NCBI GenBank assembly: GCA_028346125.1
Contig: JAOMEV010000004.1
Span: forward strand, 30,297 to 94,296
Length of the DNA stretch: 64,000 nucleotides
Origin: Bacteriovoracales bacterium
GTDB lineage: Bacteria; Bdellovibrionota; Bacteriovoracia; Bacteriovoracales; Bacteriovoracaceae
Reading direction: 5' to 3'
The notes beneath the pieces were generated by a model that saw only the letters and a list, made by a program, of their open reading frames with translations, was not told the origin of the DNA and ran no database searches. Made by a program: the position numbers and the translations under genes. Shown here in pieces: positions 8,173 to 16,903 of this stretch. Each line of letters begins with the position of its first letter. The first letter of the stretch is position 1.

Positions 8173-9216
8173 ATGGAAATTAACTACGGAAATGGAAGCG
8201 CTTTAAATAACTTTGCTCTTACCTGGAAAATGGAGGAAATAAGGCTTCCTCTAAAATTTCCATGGAAAATTTCACGAGGTCAGGACAAAGAAAAACTTAA
8301 TTTTGTTGTTATAATGGGTGATGAAAAATTTAAGGGGAGAGGCGAAGTTGCTTTTAACAAAAGATACAATGAAGATGCAGAATCTATAAGAGAGGGGTTT
8401 GAAAAGTTCTTAAATTTTAAACCGCCTGAGATTGATTCGGTAAAGTGTTTGTATAATTGCCTTAATGAACTTGATATACCCTATTCTCTTCGTTTTGGAA
8501 TTGAATCAGCTTTTTACGATTATATTTCTCAAATTTCTGGAAAAAATATTTATGAATTGCTTGGGCTCAATTCTGTTAGGAGTGTTCCTACTTCTTTTTC
8601 TATCCCAATAATGGATAGCGCTCATATTAAAAGCTTTATTTTAAACAACAATTTAAATCGTTTTAATTTTTTAAAACTAAAAATAAATTCATATAAATCT
8701 TTGGATACCGTAAAGGAAGTTTTAAAGTACTTTGATGGACAATTGAGATTAGATGCAAACGAGTCTTTTAAAGATCCTGATGATGTTATCAACTTTGTAG
8801 AAAACATTAAGAATAAAAAAAGAATCCAGTTTATTGAACAGCCGATGCCTGCCGATTTACATGAGGAATCCTTTTATTTAAAAAATAATTTAGATTTGGA
8901 GATAATTGCGGATGAGTCAATAACTACTCAAGAAGTTACGGACTATTACTTAAAAAGGTTTCATGGGGTTAATATCAAATTAATGAAATCTGGAGGTTTT
9001 TTAAGGGCCATTAAGCAGATTAATGATTCTAAAAAATTAGGTTTAAAGGTTATGATTGGTTGCATGATTGAAACAAGCCTTTCAATTTCTTCCGGAATGG
9101 TTATTTCAAGAGGTGCCGATTATATAGACCTAGATGGATGTTTGTTATTAAAGGATGATCCATTTTCTTTTCTAGGAGAGGAAAATGGTCGTCTAATCTA
9201 TTCTCATATTCAATAA
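8173..9216 (+). CDS. L-Ala-D/L-Glu epimerase-type enolase superfamily enzyme
   Basis: Epimerises a dipeptide alpha carbon. The YcjG/YkfB relatives act on L-Ala-D-Glu released during murein recycling. The enolase-superfamily barrel residues are present in order: the KxK pair in LKLKIN, metal ligands in RLDANES, IEQP and ADES, and the second base in IKLMKSGG, then GCMIETS and DLDGCLL. This pattern fits the dipeptide epimerase branch better than muconate cycloisomerase. Length (347) is typical. ATG 8173 has no clear ribosome site, and an internal ATG at 8230 is an alternative. It lies next to a lytic transglycosylase gene, consistent with peptidoglycan turnover. A FliA-like promoter is upstream. 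Confidence 0.8.
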   Translation: MEINYGNGSALNNFALTWKMEEIRLPLKFPWKISRGQDKEKLNFVVIMGDEKFKGRGEVAFNKRYNEDAESIREGFEKFLNFKPPEIDSVKCLYNCLNELDIPYSLRFGIESAFYDYISQISGKNIYELLGLNSVRSVPTSFSIPIMDSAHIKSFILNNNLNRFNFLKLKINSYKSLDTVKEVLKYFDGQLRLDANESFKDPDDVINFVENIKNKKRIQFIEQPMPADLHEESFYLKNNLDLEIIADESITTQEVTDYYLKRFHGVNIKLMKSGGFLRAIKQINDSKKLGLKVMIGCMIETSLSISSGMVISRGADYIDLDGCLLLKDDPFSFLGEENGRLIYSHIQ

Positions 9217-9302
9217 CTCTTTCTATAAAAAAGTCTAATCAAATTAAAAATTTAGTATAATATTAATTAGAATGCCACTGATTGATCTACAGGAAGGTCT
9301 AA

Positions 9303-10706
9303 ATGAAGGTTTTTTTTCTAATACTTTTTTTCTCTTCTTGTTCAAATCTTAAATTTAATAGTCAATTAAAAAAAAATGATAAAAAAAATAACGTTGTTTT
9401 TATTAGACCTGTGACTATTTTTGCTGACCCCTTGATAAAGAGTCGCCCAATTGAAAAGAAAATTAAGGTTAAAGAAAAAATTAAATTAAAAACTAAGCCT
9501 AAAGTTACTTTACGAAAAAAAATCCCCTTAAAAAAACTAATAACACGTAATAAAGTGGTCAACTCTTTGGATTTAAATTATTCGAAGAGGTTATATAAAC
9601 ATTGGTTGAATTATTTTACTGGTAAAAACAAAGAAAGGTTTAAAAGACAGCTCAACAATGGGATCAAATACAAAAAGCTTATCGAAAGAACTTTGAGAAG
9701 AAATGGGCTTCCCACAGATCTTTATTATGTGGCCCTTATAGAGAGTGGCTTTCATTTGTCTGCGAGAAGTAGTGCTAATGCAGTTGGACCTTGGCAATTT
9801 ATGAAAGGAACAGGAAAAATGCATGGGCTTAAAATAAATTCCTACATTGATGAAAGGAAGAATATTGTTAAAGCAACGGAAGCTGCGTCGCACTACTTTA
9901 AAGACCTCTATAATATTTTTGGAAGTTGGGAACTAGCGTTATGCGCATACAATTCAGGTGAGTTTAGGGTTATTAATGCAATTAGAAGGGGAAACACAAG
10001 AAATTATTTAGAGTTGGTAAAGAAAAAATTGCTTCCTCGTGAAACGATTCTTTATGTGCCTAAATTTGCTGCTGCAAGATCCCTTGGAAAAAAATTTGAG
10101 GAAAGTACTATTGTAAAAAATAAGAAGAATTTGTTTTGGAAAAAATTTCAAAACATTATGGAGTTTAGATTGCGTAAATCTTTTTCAATTTTCGAATTGG
10201 TAAAAGAAACAGGCATGAATATTAAGAATTTTAAGGCCTTAAACCCCGATTTAAGACGAAACAGAATCAGGGTTTATAAGGGCAGGCCTATAGTTGTTTA
10301 CGCTCCAAAAAAATATGAAAAAAGCCTTCTGAGGTATATCAAAAAAGTAGTCCCTTATCATAGACCTAGGGTACGTAGGCGCGCTGCAGCGCCTGCCCGG
10401 CGTTTTATGGTTCGAGTTGTCTATGAAACTCACAAAGTCAAAAAAGGTGAAAGTCTTTTAAGGTTGTCCAAAAAGTTTGGTACTAATTTAAGAAACCTTA
10501 TGAGTTGGAATAGGCTTAAAAGAAAGAGAATTTATATAGGTCAACGCTTAAAGGTTAAAAGGCTGAAACAATATATTGTTAGAGAAGGTGATAATCTAAC
10601 AAAAATTGCAAAAAAGCTTAGGACTTCAATTACTAAAATTGTTCGTTTTAATTCTCTAAAATCGAAGAAAATTTTCCCTCGCCAGAAGATACATATTCCG
10701 ATATAA
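9303..10706 (+). CDS. LysM-containing lytic transglycosylase lipoprotein, MltD-like
   Basis: Cleaves peptidoglycan glycan strands to 1,6-anhydro ends. A short signal with lipobox FFSSC at the N-terminus is followed by a very basic linker (about 25-95). The SLT goose-lysozyme domain is at about 125-250, with catalytic Glu147 in ALIESGF, then AVGPWQFM and CAYNSGE. Two LysM repeats lie at the C-terminus (about 375-420 and 423-467). Order and length match MltD-type enzymes. AGGAAGG precedes the ATG. The basic linker is unusually long and may bind anionic wall polymers. A TATAAT-like hexamer lies at 9256-9261 without a good -35 element. The next gene begins 24 bases downstream. Confidence 0.88.
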   Translation: MKVFFLILFFSSCSNLKFNSQLKKNDKKNNVVFIRPVTIFADPLIKSRPIEKKIKVKEKIKLKTKPKVTLRKKIPLKKLITRNKVVNSLDLNYSKRLYKHWLNYFTGKNKERFKRQLNNGIKYKKLIERTLRRNGLPTDLYYVALIESGFHLSARSSANAVGPWQFMKGTGKMHGLKINSYIDERKNIVKATEAASHYFKDLYNIFGSWELALCAYNSGEFRVINAIRRGNTRNYLELVKKKLLPRETILYVPKFAAARSLGKKFEESTIVKNKKNLFWKKFQNIMEFRLRKSFSIFELVKETGMNIKNFKALNPDLRRNRIRVYKGRPIVVYAPKKYEKSLLRYIKKVVPYHRPRVRRRAAAPARRFMVRVVYETHKVKKGESLLRLSKKFGTNLRNLMSWNRLKRKRIYIGQRLKVKRLKQYIVREGDNLTKIAKKLRTSITKIVRFNSLKSKKIFPRQKIHIPI

Positions 10707-10729
10707 ATCCGTCCATCTAAAGGCGGTTT

Positions 10730-11872
10730 ATGAAAATAGGATTTGATGCGAAGAGGGCCTTTCACAACTTTAGAGGGCTAGGGCATTATAGCCGAAACCT
10801 TATTGATGGTCTTAATAACTCTTATGATGATTTGGACCTTTTTCTTTTTTCCCCAGAATCATCCAGTGAGATAACTCTTTCTTGGGCCGAATCACTAAAA
10901 AGAACTGAGATTATTTTTCCAGAGAATTACTTATCAAAAAAATGCTCCTCTTTGTGGAGAAGTCTTTTTTTGTCCAGTGTTTTGAAAAAAAATGAATTAG
11001 ATATTTATCATGGACTTAGTCACGAATTGCCACCAGGAATAAAAAATAAAGTAAGGGCATCTGTGGTGACTATTCATGATTTGATATTTTTGAGGTTTCC
11101 CCAGTTTTTTCCTTGGGTAGATAGACAAGTCTACTTAAAAAAATACAAGGCTTCATGTCGTCGGGCCGACCTCGTTGTGGCCATTTGTGAAAATACAAAG
11201 AGCGACTTAATTAATCTTTTAGGGGTTCCTTCTGAAAAAATAAGAGTCGCCTATCAAAGTTGTCACACTTTATTTGAGAAAATATATTCGCAAGTCGATC
11301 TATATAAAGGGCTTGATAGATTAAATCTTCCCAAAAATTATTTTTTACAAATTGGCGCGATTGAAGAAAATAAAAATTTATTATTAAGTCTAAGAGCTTT
11401 TGGAAAAATCCAAAAGGAATTTCCGGATCTTTTTTTCGTCGTTGTTGGAGGAAATGGGAACAAGGACTATAAAGATAAAGTTAACAGGGAAATAAAAAAT
11501 TTAAATATTACAAATAAAGTGATTTTTAAAAGCTTTATTCAAAATTCCGATCTCCCTTTTCTTTATCAAGGGGCCAAATCTCTTATTTTTCCTTCATTCT
11601 ATGAAGGATTTGGTATACCTATTATTGAGTCGATGGTTTCAGGTACACCAGTTATTACTTCAAAAGGTGGATGCTTTCGTGAATCAGGTGGTCCTCATAA
11701 CCTTTACATAGACCCTCATTCCGAAGATGATTTGGCATCAGCTATGTTAAGTTTATTAACTAACGAAAAGTTAAGGTTGAATATCACTAAAAAGAATTCA
11801 GATTTTGTTAAAAAGTTTCATTGGAAAAATACTTCAAAAGTTATAAGAGGTATTTATCAAGAAGTCTTATAG
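10730..11872 (+). CDS. Glycosyltransferase family 4
   Basis: A GT-B fold enzyme with typical family features: N-terminal MKIGFDAKRAFHNFRGLGHYSRNL, VTIHDLIFLRFP in the acceptor domain, and in the donor domain LQIGAIEENKNL, the FPSFYEGFGIPIIESM motif with the family's Glu pair, and GTPVITSKGG. Length is 380 residues with no transmembrane segment, so it works on the cytoplasmic face. It is 24 bases downstream of the transglycosylase gene and converges on the next gene, with adjacent stops and no terminator visible between them. Role in LPS or capsule assembly is likely; donor and acceptor are unknown. Confidence 0.85.
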   Translation: MKIGFDAKRAFHNFRGLGHYSRNLIDGLNNSYDDLDLFLFSPESSSEITLSWAESLKRTEIIFPENYLSKKCSSLWRSLFLSSVLKKNELDIYHGLSHELPPGIKNKVRASVVTIHDLIFLRFPQFFPWVDRQVYLKKYKASCRRADLVVAICENTKSDLINLLGVPSEKIRVAYQSCHTLFEKIYSQVDLYKGLDRLNLPKNYFLQIGAIEENKNLLLSLRAFGKIQKEFPDLFFVVVGGNGNKDYKDKVNREIKNLNITNKVIFKSFIQNSDLPFLYQGAKSLIFPSFYEGFGIPIIESMVSGTPVITSKGGCFRESGGPHNLYIDPHSEDDLASAMLSLLTNEKLRLNITKKNSDFVKKFHWKNTSKVIRGIYQEVL

Positions 11873-12094
11873 TTAAAGACGAGTCGGAGTTAAATAAAGC
11901 CTGTAGAGCTTATCCTTTGTTCTTCTTATCGTACAACTACCGACAGTTTTTTGATCAACGAGATATTCATAAAAGTCTGGAAGTGTATCAGCAATTTCAA
12001 GAACAGACTTTCCTTCGTGTTCTCCAAAATCAATATAGACTTTATCTTCTTCAAGGATACCTGTGAGTGGGCTTTGAAGATCTTGGGCCATCAT
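11873..12094 (-). CDS. Small protein resembling the ExoX-type C-terminal domain
   Basis: A 73-residue protein read from a very strong ribosome site (AAGGAGGG). Two adjacent Met codons follow, and the second is better spaced. The centre, DFGEHEGKSVLEIADTLPDF, resembles the small C-terminal module of exodeoxyribonuclease X-like proteins, in which a GKHKGKS-type loop is followed by an acidic proline-aspartate helix. It stands alone here with no nuclease domain. It converges tail-to-tail on the GT4 gene with adjacent stop codons. The resemblance is my own pattern match. The strong ribosome site makes the gene itself credible; the function is unknown. Confidence 0.6.
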   Translation of the reverse strand: MMAQDLQSPLTGILEEDKVYIDFGEHEGKSVLEIADTLPDFYEYLVDQKTVGSCTIRRTKDKLYRLYLTPTRL

Positions 12095-12191
12095 TCCCTC
12101 CTTAGAACTTTTTAGCGAGCATTCCTTTGCTTCGCTCTTAAATTAATTTTTAATCATTAATTATGAAATGAAAAGAAAATATACAAATTAA

Positions 12192-13205
12192 TTAAAATTT
12201 TAATTGTGGTCTAAAAAAGTCTTTAAAGAAAATTACCAAATAACTAAACTCCTTTGGAAAGTCTCTAATCATAATTTTCTTAGCTACAATTAAAGATTCA
12301 AAAAGTGTAAGTTGCGATCTAAAAGGCCTCTTGGAGGTCATTGCAGAAATAATATCCATTATTGAAATTATATTTGTTTCAAATCCGATAATAACGTTTT
12401 CATTATTTTTTTCTAAATTATTGTCAGAAACTAGGCTGTGATGAAAATGATGGAATTTAATAATATTCAAATAATTGGTACCTAAAGGAATTCTTCCAAT
12501 CAAATATTTCACAGAGGAGTTTGGATGGTTGGAAAATAAAAGTTGATCTTTTTTAGTTTTTATTGGGCCATCGAACTTTTCGTAAGGGATTGAGGCCATT
12601 CCTAAATCTTTGAAATAGCTTGCTATAAAAAGAGTTTCCATTTCTTTCTTTGAATAGAACTGGTTGCTTTTTAAAAAACCGAACAAAAATAATGAAGAGA
12701 TTAAAGGTTGGTTAATAATATAGTGATGAGCTTGATTTACAATCTCTTCATAGGTTAGTTTAAGGTAATTTGTATTTTCTTGGAGGAAATTAAAAAGGTT
12801 AAGGATACTTTGATATTGAAGTGTAAGTAGCTCATCGGAATTAGGGTTTTCATAAAGGTAGTTCAGGTTGATAGAAAGAAGATTTATAAGCTTTCTTATA
12901 GCTTTTGGAGATTTTTCCATCGACAAGGATCTGATAGTCTTTCTCAAGTTATCCTGTTGGCTTTCTTTTAACCTTTCATAATCGGTGTAACTTATAAATA
13001 CTTGTCCTCTACCATTTTTAATTAAAAGGCTCAGGGATTCTCGATTGATTAAGTCATCTTTTCTTATGGCCTCTTTGAAAACTTTTTCTTCAGTAAATAG
13101 ATAAAGCGAACAGGGCGACTGGGCAAGGTAAAAGAGCTCTCTTATTGAAATAGAGGTTAGTTGTAAATTGAGGTGATTCTGTTCTAGCGTGTCAAACCAT
13201 ATCAT
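12192..13205 (-). CDS. Degenerate HD-domain protein related to HD-GYP
   Basis: A 337-residue cytoplasmic protein. Residues about 14-75 form a small beta-type domain ending GRGQVFISYTDYERL, of the same kind found in the window's two other HD proteins. The HD-like region (about 150-330) keeps an HP in SNHPNSS and a His cluster in FHHFHHS (252-257). Where catalytic HD-GYP enzymes have His-Asp it reads Phe-Lys199-Asp200-Leu-Gly, and there is no GYP motif. It is therefore probably not an active cyclic-di-GMP phosphodiesterase and may act as a binding or scaffold protein. No Shine-Dalgarno is visible before the ATG. It stands alone. Confidence 0.7.
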   Translation of the reverse strand: MIWFDTLEQNHLNLQLTSISIRELFYLAQSPCSLYLFTEEKVFKEAIRKDDLINRESLSLLIKNGRGQVFISYTDYERLKESQQDNLRKTIRSLSMEKSPKAIRKLINLLSINLNYLYENPNSDELLTLQYQSILNLFNFLQENTNYLKLTYEEIVNQAHHYIINQPLISSLFLFGFLKSNQFYSKKEMETLFIASYFKDLGMASIPYEKFDGPIKTKKDQLLFSNHPNSSVKYLIGRIPLGTNYLNIIKFHHFHHSLVSDNNLEKNNENVIIGFETNIISIMDIISAMTSKRPFRSQLTLFESLIVAKKIMIRDFPKEFSYLVIFFKDFFRPQLKF

Positions 13206-13288
13206 AATATATTTATTTTAAGTCTAACTAAAAAAAAAATCATGTATGAAGAAATTGGCCAATTGGAAGAAGACTTATTTAGTCTTTT

Positions 13289-14149
13289 TTAGATTTTTAG
13301 TTTGGGGTCTAAGATATCTCTTAGGCCATCACCAAAGAGATTAAACCCTAGGACAATTAAAAGGATACAGCACCCAGGTGATGTCGTCATCCAAGGAGCG
13401 CTTTCAATAAATGGTTTTGCATCAGAAAGCATTATTCCCCACTCTGCTAAGGGAGGTTGAGCACCAAGTCCCAAAAAGCTTAGAGCAGCGGCATTTAAAA
13501 TGGCATCGCTAAAGCTTAGGCTACCTTGCACTATTAAAGGAGCTAAACAGTTGGGAAAAATTTCTATAAAAAGGGTTCTAAAAGAAGAGGCACCGAAGGC
13601 CTGAGAGGCAACAGTATACTCTTTTTCTTTTTCTACAAGAACAGAAGATCTAACAATTCTTGTGAAAGCGGGAATGGAAACTATACTCACAGCAAAAATT
13701 GCATTTTTTACACCAGGACCTAAAACTGCGACAACAACAATTGCGAGTAAAATACTTGGAAAAGACATTAGGATATCAATAGAGCGCATAATAATTCGAT
13801 CAAGTTTTCCTCCAAAATATCCAGCGATTAGCCCCAGGAATGTGCCTAAAGTAAGTGAAATAATAACTACGCAAATGCCTATTATAATTGAAATTCTTGA
13901 GCCGAATATAATACGACTAAAAATATCTCGTCCGAGATCATCTGTGCCTAAAATAAAATCAAAACTTCCATTCTCTGACCAAAAAGGTGGCTTCTTCAAG
14001 TTATTTTCATAAATAAAGCTAGGGTCATGGTTTGCAATTAATGGTGCTAGGAAGGCAAGAATAAAAAAAGTAGAAATAATTAAGAGACCTATTGAGGCTC
14101 CTCGGTGGTTAAATATTTCTTTTACAAAATTAAATACTTTGTTCCTCAT
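13289..14149 (-). CDS. Oligopeptide/dipeptide ABC transporter permease (DppC/OppC type)
   Basis: Inner-membrane permease of a peptide-type importer, 286 residues with about six hydrophobic segments. An N-terminal cytoplasmic and first-helix region is followed by GTDDLGRDIFSRIIFGSR, the DppC hallmark. The EAA loop carrying the ATPase contact reads ASQAFGASSFRTLFIEIFPN, and AALSFLGLGAQPPLAEWG is also typical. It lies 9 bases after the DppB-type gene, in order binding protein, DppB, DppC. No ATPase gene follows: the next gene downstream is an HD protein after a gap, so the DppD/DppF subunits must be encoded elsewhere. Confidence 0.92.
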   Translation of the reverse strand: MRNKVFNFVKEIFNHRGASIGLLIISTFFILAFLAPLIANHDPSFIYENNLKKPPFWSENGSFDFILGTDDLGRDIFSRIIFGSRISIIIGICVVIISLTLGTFLGLIAGYFGGKLDRIIMRSIDILMSFPSILLAIVVVAVLGPGVKNAIFAVSIVSIPAFTRIVRSSVLVEKEKEYTVASQAFGASSFRTLFIEIFPNCLAPLIVQGSLSFSDAILNAAALSFLGLGAQPPLAEWGIMLSDAKPFIESAPWMTTSPGCCILLIVLGFNLFGDGLRDILDPKLKI

Positions 14150-14158
14150 CCAACTTCC

Positions 14159-15175
14159 TTATCTCATTTTTGGATTTATAATTGAATACAGGATATCGAC
14201 AGTAAGGTTGATCATGACGACGATAAATCCAATAAAAAGGACACCACCTTGTATTATAGGATAGTCTCTTCCATTAACTCCATCTAAAATCCACTTGCCA
14301 ATACCTGGCCAGCTAAAAATAGTTTCAGTTAAGATGGCTCCAGTAACGATGCTTCCAAACATAAGCCCTATAACAGTTGTTATAGGGACTAAGGCATTTC
14401 TAAGTGCATGCTTGCAGATGACTACGAATGGAGAAAGGCCCTTTGATTTAGCGGTTCTAATATAATCTTCTTTTAAGACCTCTAAAAGGCTCGAACGGGT
14501 CATTCTTGCTAGAACTGCGAGTGGGATAGTGCCCATAGCAATGGAGGGCAGAATAAGGTGTCTTAGGGCACTAAAAAAAGCAGAAAAACCGTATTCTTCA
14601 ACAACATCTTTATGAAGAGTATCTATGAGCATAAAGCCTGTGATGCTTTCAATTTCGTAAAGTACGCTAATACGCCCAGAAACTGGTGTTAGGTTTAAGT
14701 TTACGGAAAAAATAATAATTAATATAAGGCCCCACCAAAATATTGGCATTGAATATCCAATAAGGGATCCCCCCATAAAAAAATAATCTAAAAAAGAGTT
14801 TCTCTTTACGGCGGCAATGATACCCAAAGGAACTCCAATAATTAGAGCAAAGCTTAAGCTTATTATTCCAAGTTCAAGTGTTGCTGGGAAAAGTGTGGAA
14901 AACTCTTCCCAAACACTATTTTTAGAAATTATGGATTGTCCGAAATCCCCTTTCAGTGCATTTGAAAGAAAGTTCCAGTATTGCTCGTACCATGGAAGGT
15001 CCAGGCCTAGAGAAGATTTCATTTTCTCATAGACTTCGGGGTCTGCACCTCTCTCACCAAGTAAGAGCATGACAGGGTCCCCGGGTATAAAACGAATAAG
15101 GAGAAAAGCTATAAGGCTAATTCCTAAAACAGTTGGGATAACATCAAGGAGCTTAAAAAGTATTTTTTTTACCAT
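14159..15175 (-). CDS. Oligopeptide/dipeptide ABC transporter permease (DppB/OppB type)
   Basis: Partner permease, 338 residues with about six hydrophobic segments. The start has the family's FIPGDPVMLLLGERG extracytoplasmic motif, an EAA loop in RTAKSKGLSPFVVICKHALRNAL, and the TGAILTETIFSWPGIGKW signature. An insertion of about 40 residues between the central helices (ISVLYEIESITG region) is longer than in short family members but common in OppB forms. It is 12 bases downstream of the binding-protein gene and 9 upstream of the DppC-type gene, so it belongs to one transcript. The substrate is inferred to be short peptides. Confidence 0.92.
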   Translation of the reverse strand: MVKKILFKLLDVIPTVLGISLIAFLLIRFIPGDPVMLLLGERGADPEVYEKMKSSLGLDLPWYEQYWNFLSNALKGDFGQSIISKNSVWEEFSTLFPATLELGIISLSFALIIGVPLGIIAAVKRNSFLDYFFMGGSLIGYSMPIFWWGLILIIIFSVNLNLTPVSGRISVLYEIESITGFMLIDTLHKDVVEEYGFSAFFSALRHLILPSIAMGTIPLAVLARMTRSSLLEVLKEDYIRTAKSKGLSPFVVICKHALRNALVPITTVIGLMFGSIVTGAILTETIFSWPGIGKWILDGVNGRDYPIIQGGVLFIGFIVVMINLTVDILYSIINPKMR

Positions 15176-15187
15176 TTTTCTTTCTTT

Positions 15188-16786
15188 TTAAAGGAGGTCA
15201 ATTTCTCTAAAAATATCTCCTCCTAGAGGGTCAATTTTGTAACCTTGAACTTTTTTATTCATTGCTCTAAAGACTACTGAATGAGCAATAGGGACCCATG
15301 GAACTTCCTGGCTAAATATTCTTTGGGCCTTTTTGTAAAGCAGTTCTCTTTTTTTAGGGTCTAAAATTCTCTTTGCTTTTAGGATGGTATCGTTGAACTT
15401 TTTGTTGCACCAGTTGGCCAAGTTTCCACCTGATTTTATTGAGGCGCAACCTAAGAGGACTCCAAGAAAGTTATCAGGGTCTCCATTATCTCCAGTCCAA
15501 CCCATTTGTATCATTTGATGTTCACCTTTTCGTGATTTTGATAGGTAAGTTGGCCAATCATATGTGATGAGTTTTGCTTTAATCCCAACTTTGATCAAAT
15601 CTTGTTGCATCATTTCCCCCATCTTTTTTCCATTTGGGTTATAGGGGCGGGCAACAGGCAAAGTCCAGATTTCAGTTTCAAAACCGTTGGGGTAACCAGC
15701 TTTTGTAAGGAGTTCCTTGGCCTTCTTTATATTATGGTTATAAGGCTTAATCTTATCATTGTATGACCACAAAGATGGAGGAAGAGGGTTTTTGGCCAAG
15801 ATCGCGTTACCCATGTAGATGGCCTTTATGTAAGAATTTTTATTAAGGGCCATATTTATGGCCTTGCGGACTAAAACATTTTTGAAGGGGCCTTTCTTAA
15901 CATTCATAGCAAGATACCCAACATTAAATCCTGCTCCCTTGAGAACTTTCAGCCCTTTATTTTTTTCAATTGATGTCAAGTCTGATGGAGCTGGTTCATT
16001 AATAAGGTGGCATTCACCTGTTTTTAATTTCTGATATCTTGTACTTGAATCTTTTGTTATAGAAAAAATAAGATTATCGAGCTTTGGCTTTCCTAAATAA
16101 AAGTTTTTATGGGCCCGATATCGAATAAGAGAATCTTTTGAGTATTTCCTGAATTTAAAAGGACCAGTTCCAATCGGGAATCTATCAATACTTTCTTTTT
16201 TATTTTTTTCAATGAGTTTGTCACCATATTCTTTTGAAAGAATACTCATAAAACTCATGGCCATATTTGAGAGGAAAGGTGCCTCAGGTCTATTTAAAGT
16301 TATACTAACTTCGTAATCATTGACTTTTTTAATGTCTTTAACAAGTTTGCTCATCTCCATATATTGCCAATACTCGTAGAGTCCTCCATTGACTTTATGG
16401 TAGGGATGACTTTTTAGCCTTTGTCTATTGAAAGAGAAGAGGACATCGTCAGCATTAAAGTCTCTTGAAGGTTTAAAGTATTTTGTTTTGTGGAATTTAA
16501 CGCCCTTTCTTAATTTGAAAGTGAAGGTTTTGTTGTCTTTTGACGTTGTCCATGAGGTTGCCAATGCAGGAGTTAAATCTGTAGAGCCATATTTAAACTC
16601 CACAAGCCTATTATAAATAGTGTGAGCAGAGGCATTGTTTGAGGTTCCATCTGTTGTTATTTGTGGATTAAAAGCACTAGGACTGCCCTCAGAGCAATAA
16701 ATAAAGCTTTTAGCCGCAAATGATGAATGGATAAAAATAAGTAATAAAAGAGACATTTGAAAAAAAGTTTTAATTACAGAATTCAT
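15188..16786 (-). CDS. Periplasmic peptide-binding protein of ABC importer (SBP_bac_5)
   Basis: Captures short peptides for the two permeases that follow. I start at ATG 16784-16786, giving 532 residues, because AGGAG lies 8 bases upstream and the protein then opens with a standard signal peptide cleaved after SSFAA; an in-frame ATG 33 bases earlier adds an unlikely extension. The mature N-terminus reads CSEGSPSAFNPQ, as in DppA. The TSWTTSKDNKTFTFKLRKGVKF stretch near residue 85 is the family signature, and GTGPFKF and NMALNK are also present. Gene order is binding protein, DppB, DppC. A near-palindrome (TTGGAAAgTTTCCCAA) about 40 bases upstream may be an operator. Confidence 0.92.
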   Translation of the reverse strand: MNSVIKTFFQMSLLLLIFIHSSFAAKSFIYCSEGSPSAFNPQITTDGTSNNASAHTIYNRLVEFKYGSTDLTPALATSWTTSKDNKTFTFKLRKGVKFHKTKYFKPSRDFNADDVLFSFNRQRLKSHPYHKVNGGLYEYWQYMEMSKLVKDIKKVNDYEVSITLNRPEAPFLSNMAMSFMSILSKEYGDKLIEKNKKESIDRFPIGTGPFKFRKYSKDSLIRYRAHKNFYLGKPKLDNLIFSITKDSSTRYQKLKTGECHLINEPAPSDLTSIEKNKGLKVLKGAGFNVGYLAMNVKKGPFKNVLVRKAINMALNKNSYIKAIYMGNAILAKNPLPPSLWSYNDKIKPYNHNIKKAKELLTKAGYPNGFETEIWTLPVARPYNPNGKKMGEMMQQDLIKVGIKAKLITYDWPTYLSKSRKGEHQMIQMGWTGDNGDPDNFLGVLLGCASIKSGGNLANWCNKKFNDTILKAKRILDPKKRELLYKKAQRIFSQEVPWVPIAHSVVFRAMNKKVQGYKIDPLGGDIFREIDLL

Positions 16787-16865
16787 AGAAAAAACTCCTA
16801 GAAGGGAAGTATGGATCATTCAAATTTTGGGAAACTTTCCAAGAATTGACAAGGAACATTAGGTA

Positions 16866-16903
16866 AAAAGGAGACTTGTTTTAAGCCTAACTTGGGGGTC
16901 TCC
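16866..16903 (-). terminator. Possible terminator of the V8-like protease gene
   Basis: On the minus strand GGAGAC and GTCTCC flank a ~22-base loop and are followed by TTTTT. The left arm lies in the last codons of the protease gene. The stem is short and the loop large, so this is a weak call. Confidence 0.35.

Noticed and set aside
9256..9261. Promoter for the transglycosylase gene
   Set aside because: TATAAT is present but the -35 position (GTCTAA) is poor, so the call is not supported.
11821..12066. Plus-strand frame overlapping the end of the GT4 gene
   Set aside because: The minus-strand frame at 11873-12094 has a very strong ribosome site and family-like sequence, so the plus-strand frame is a shadow.
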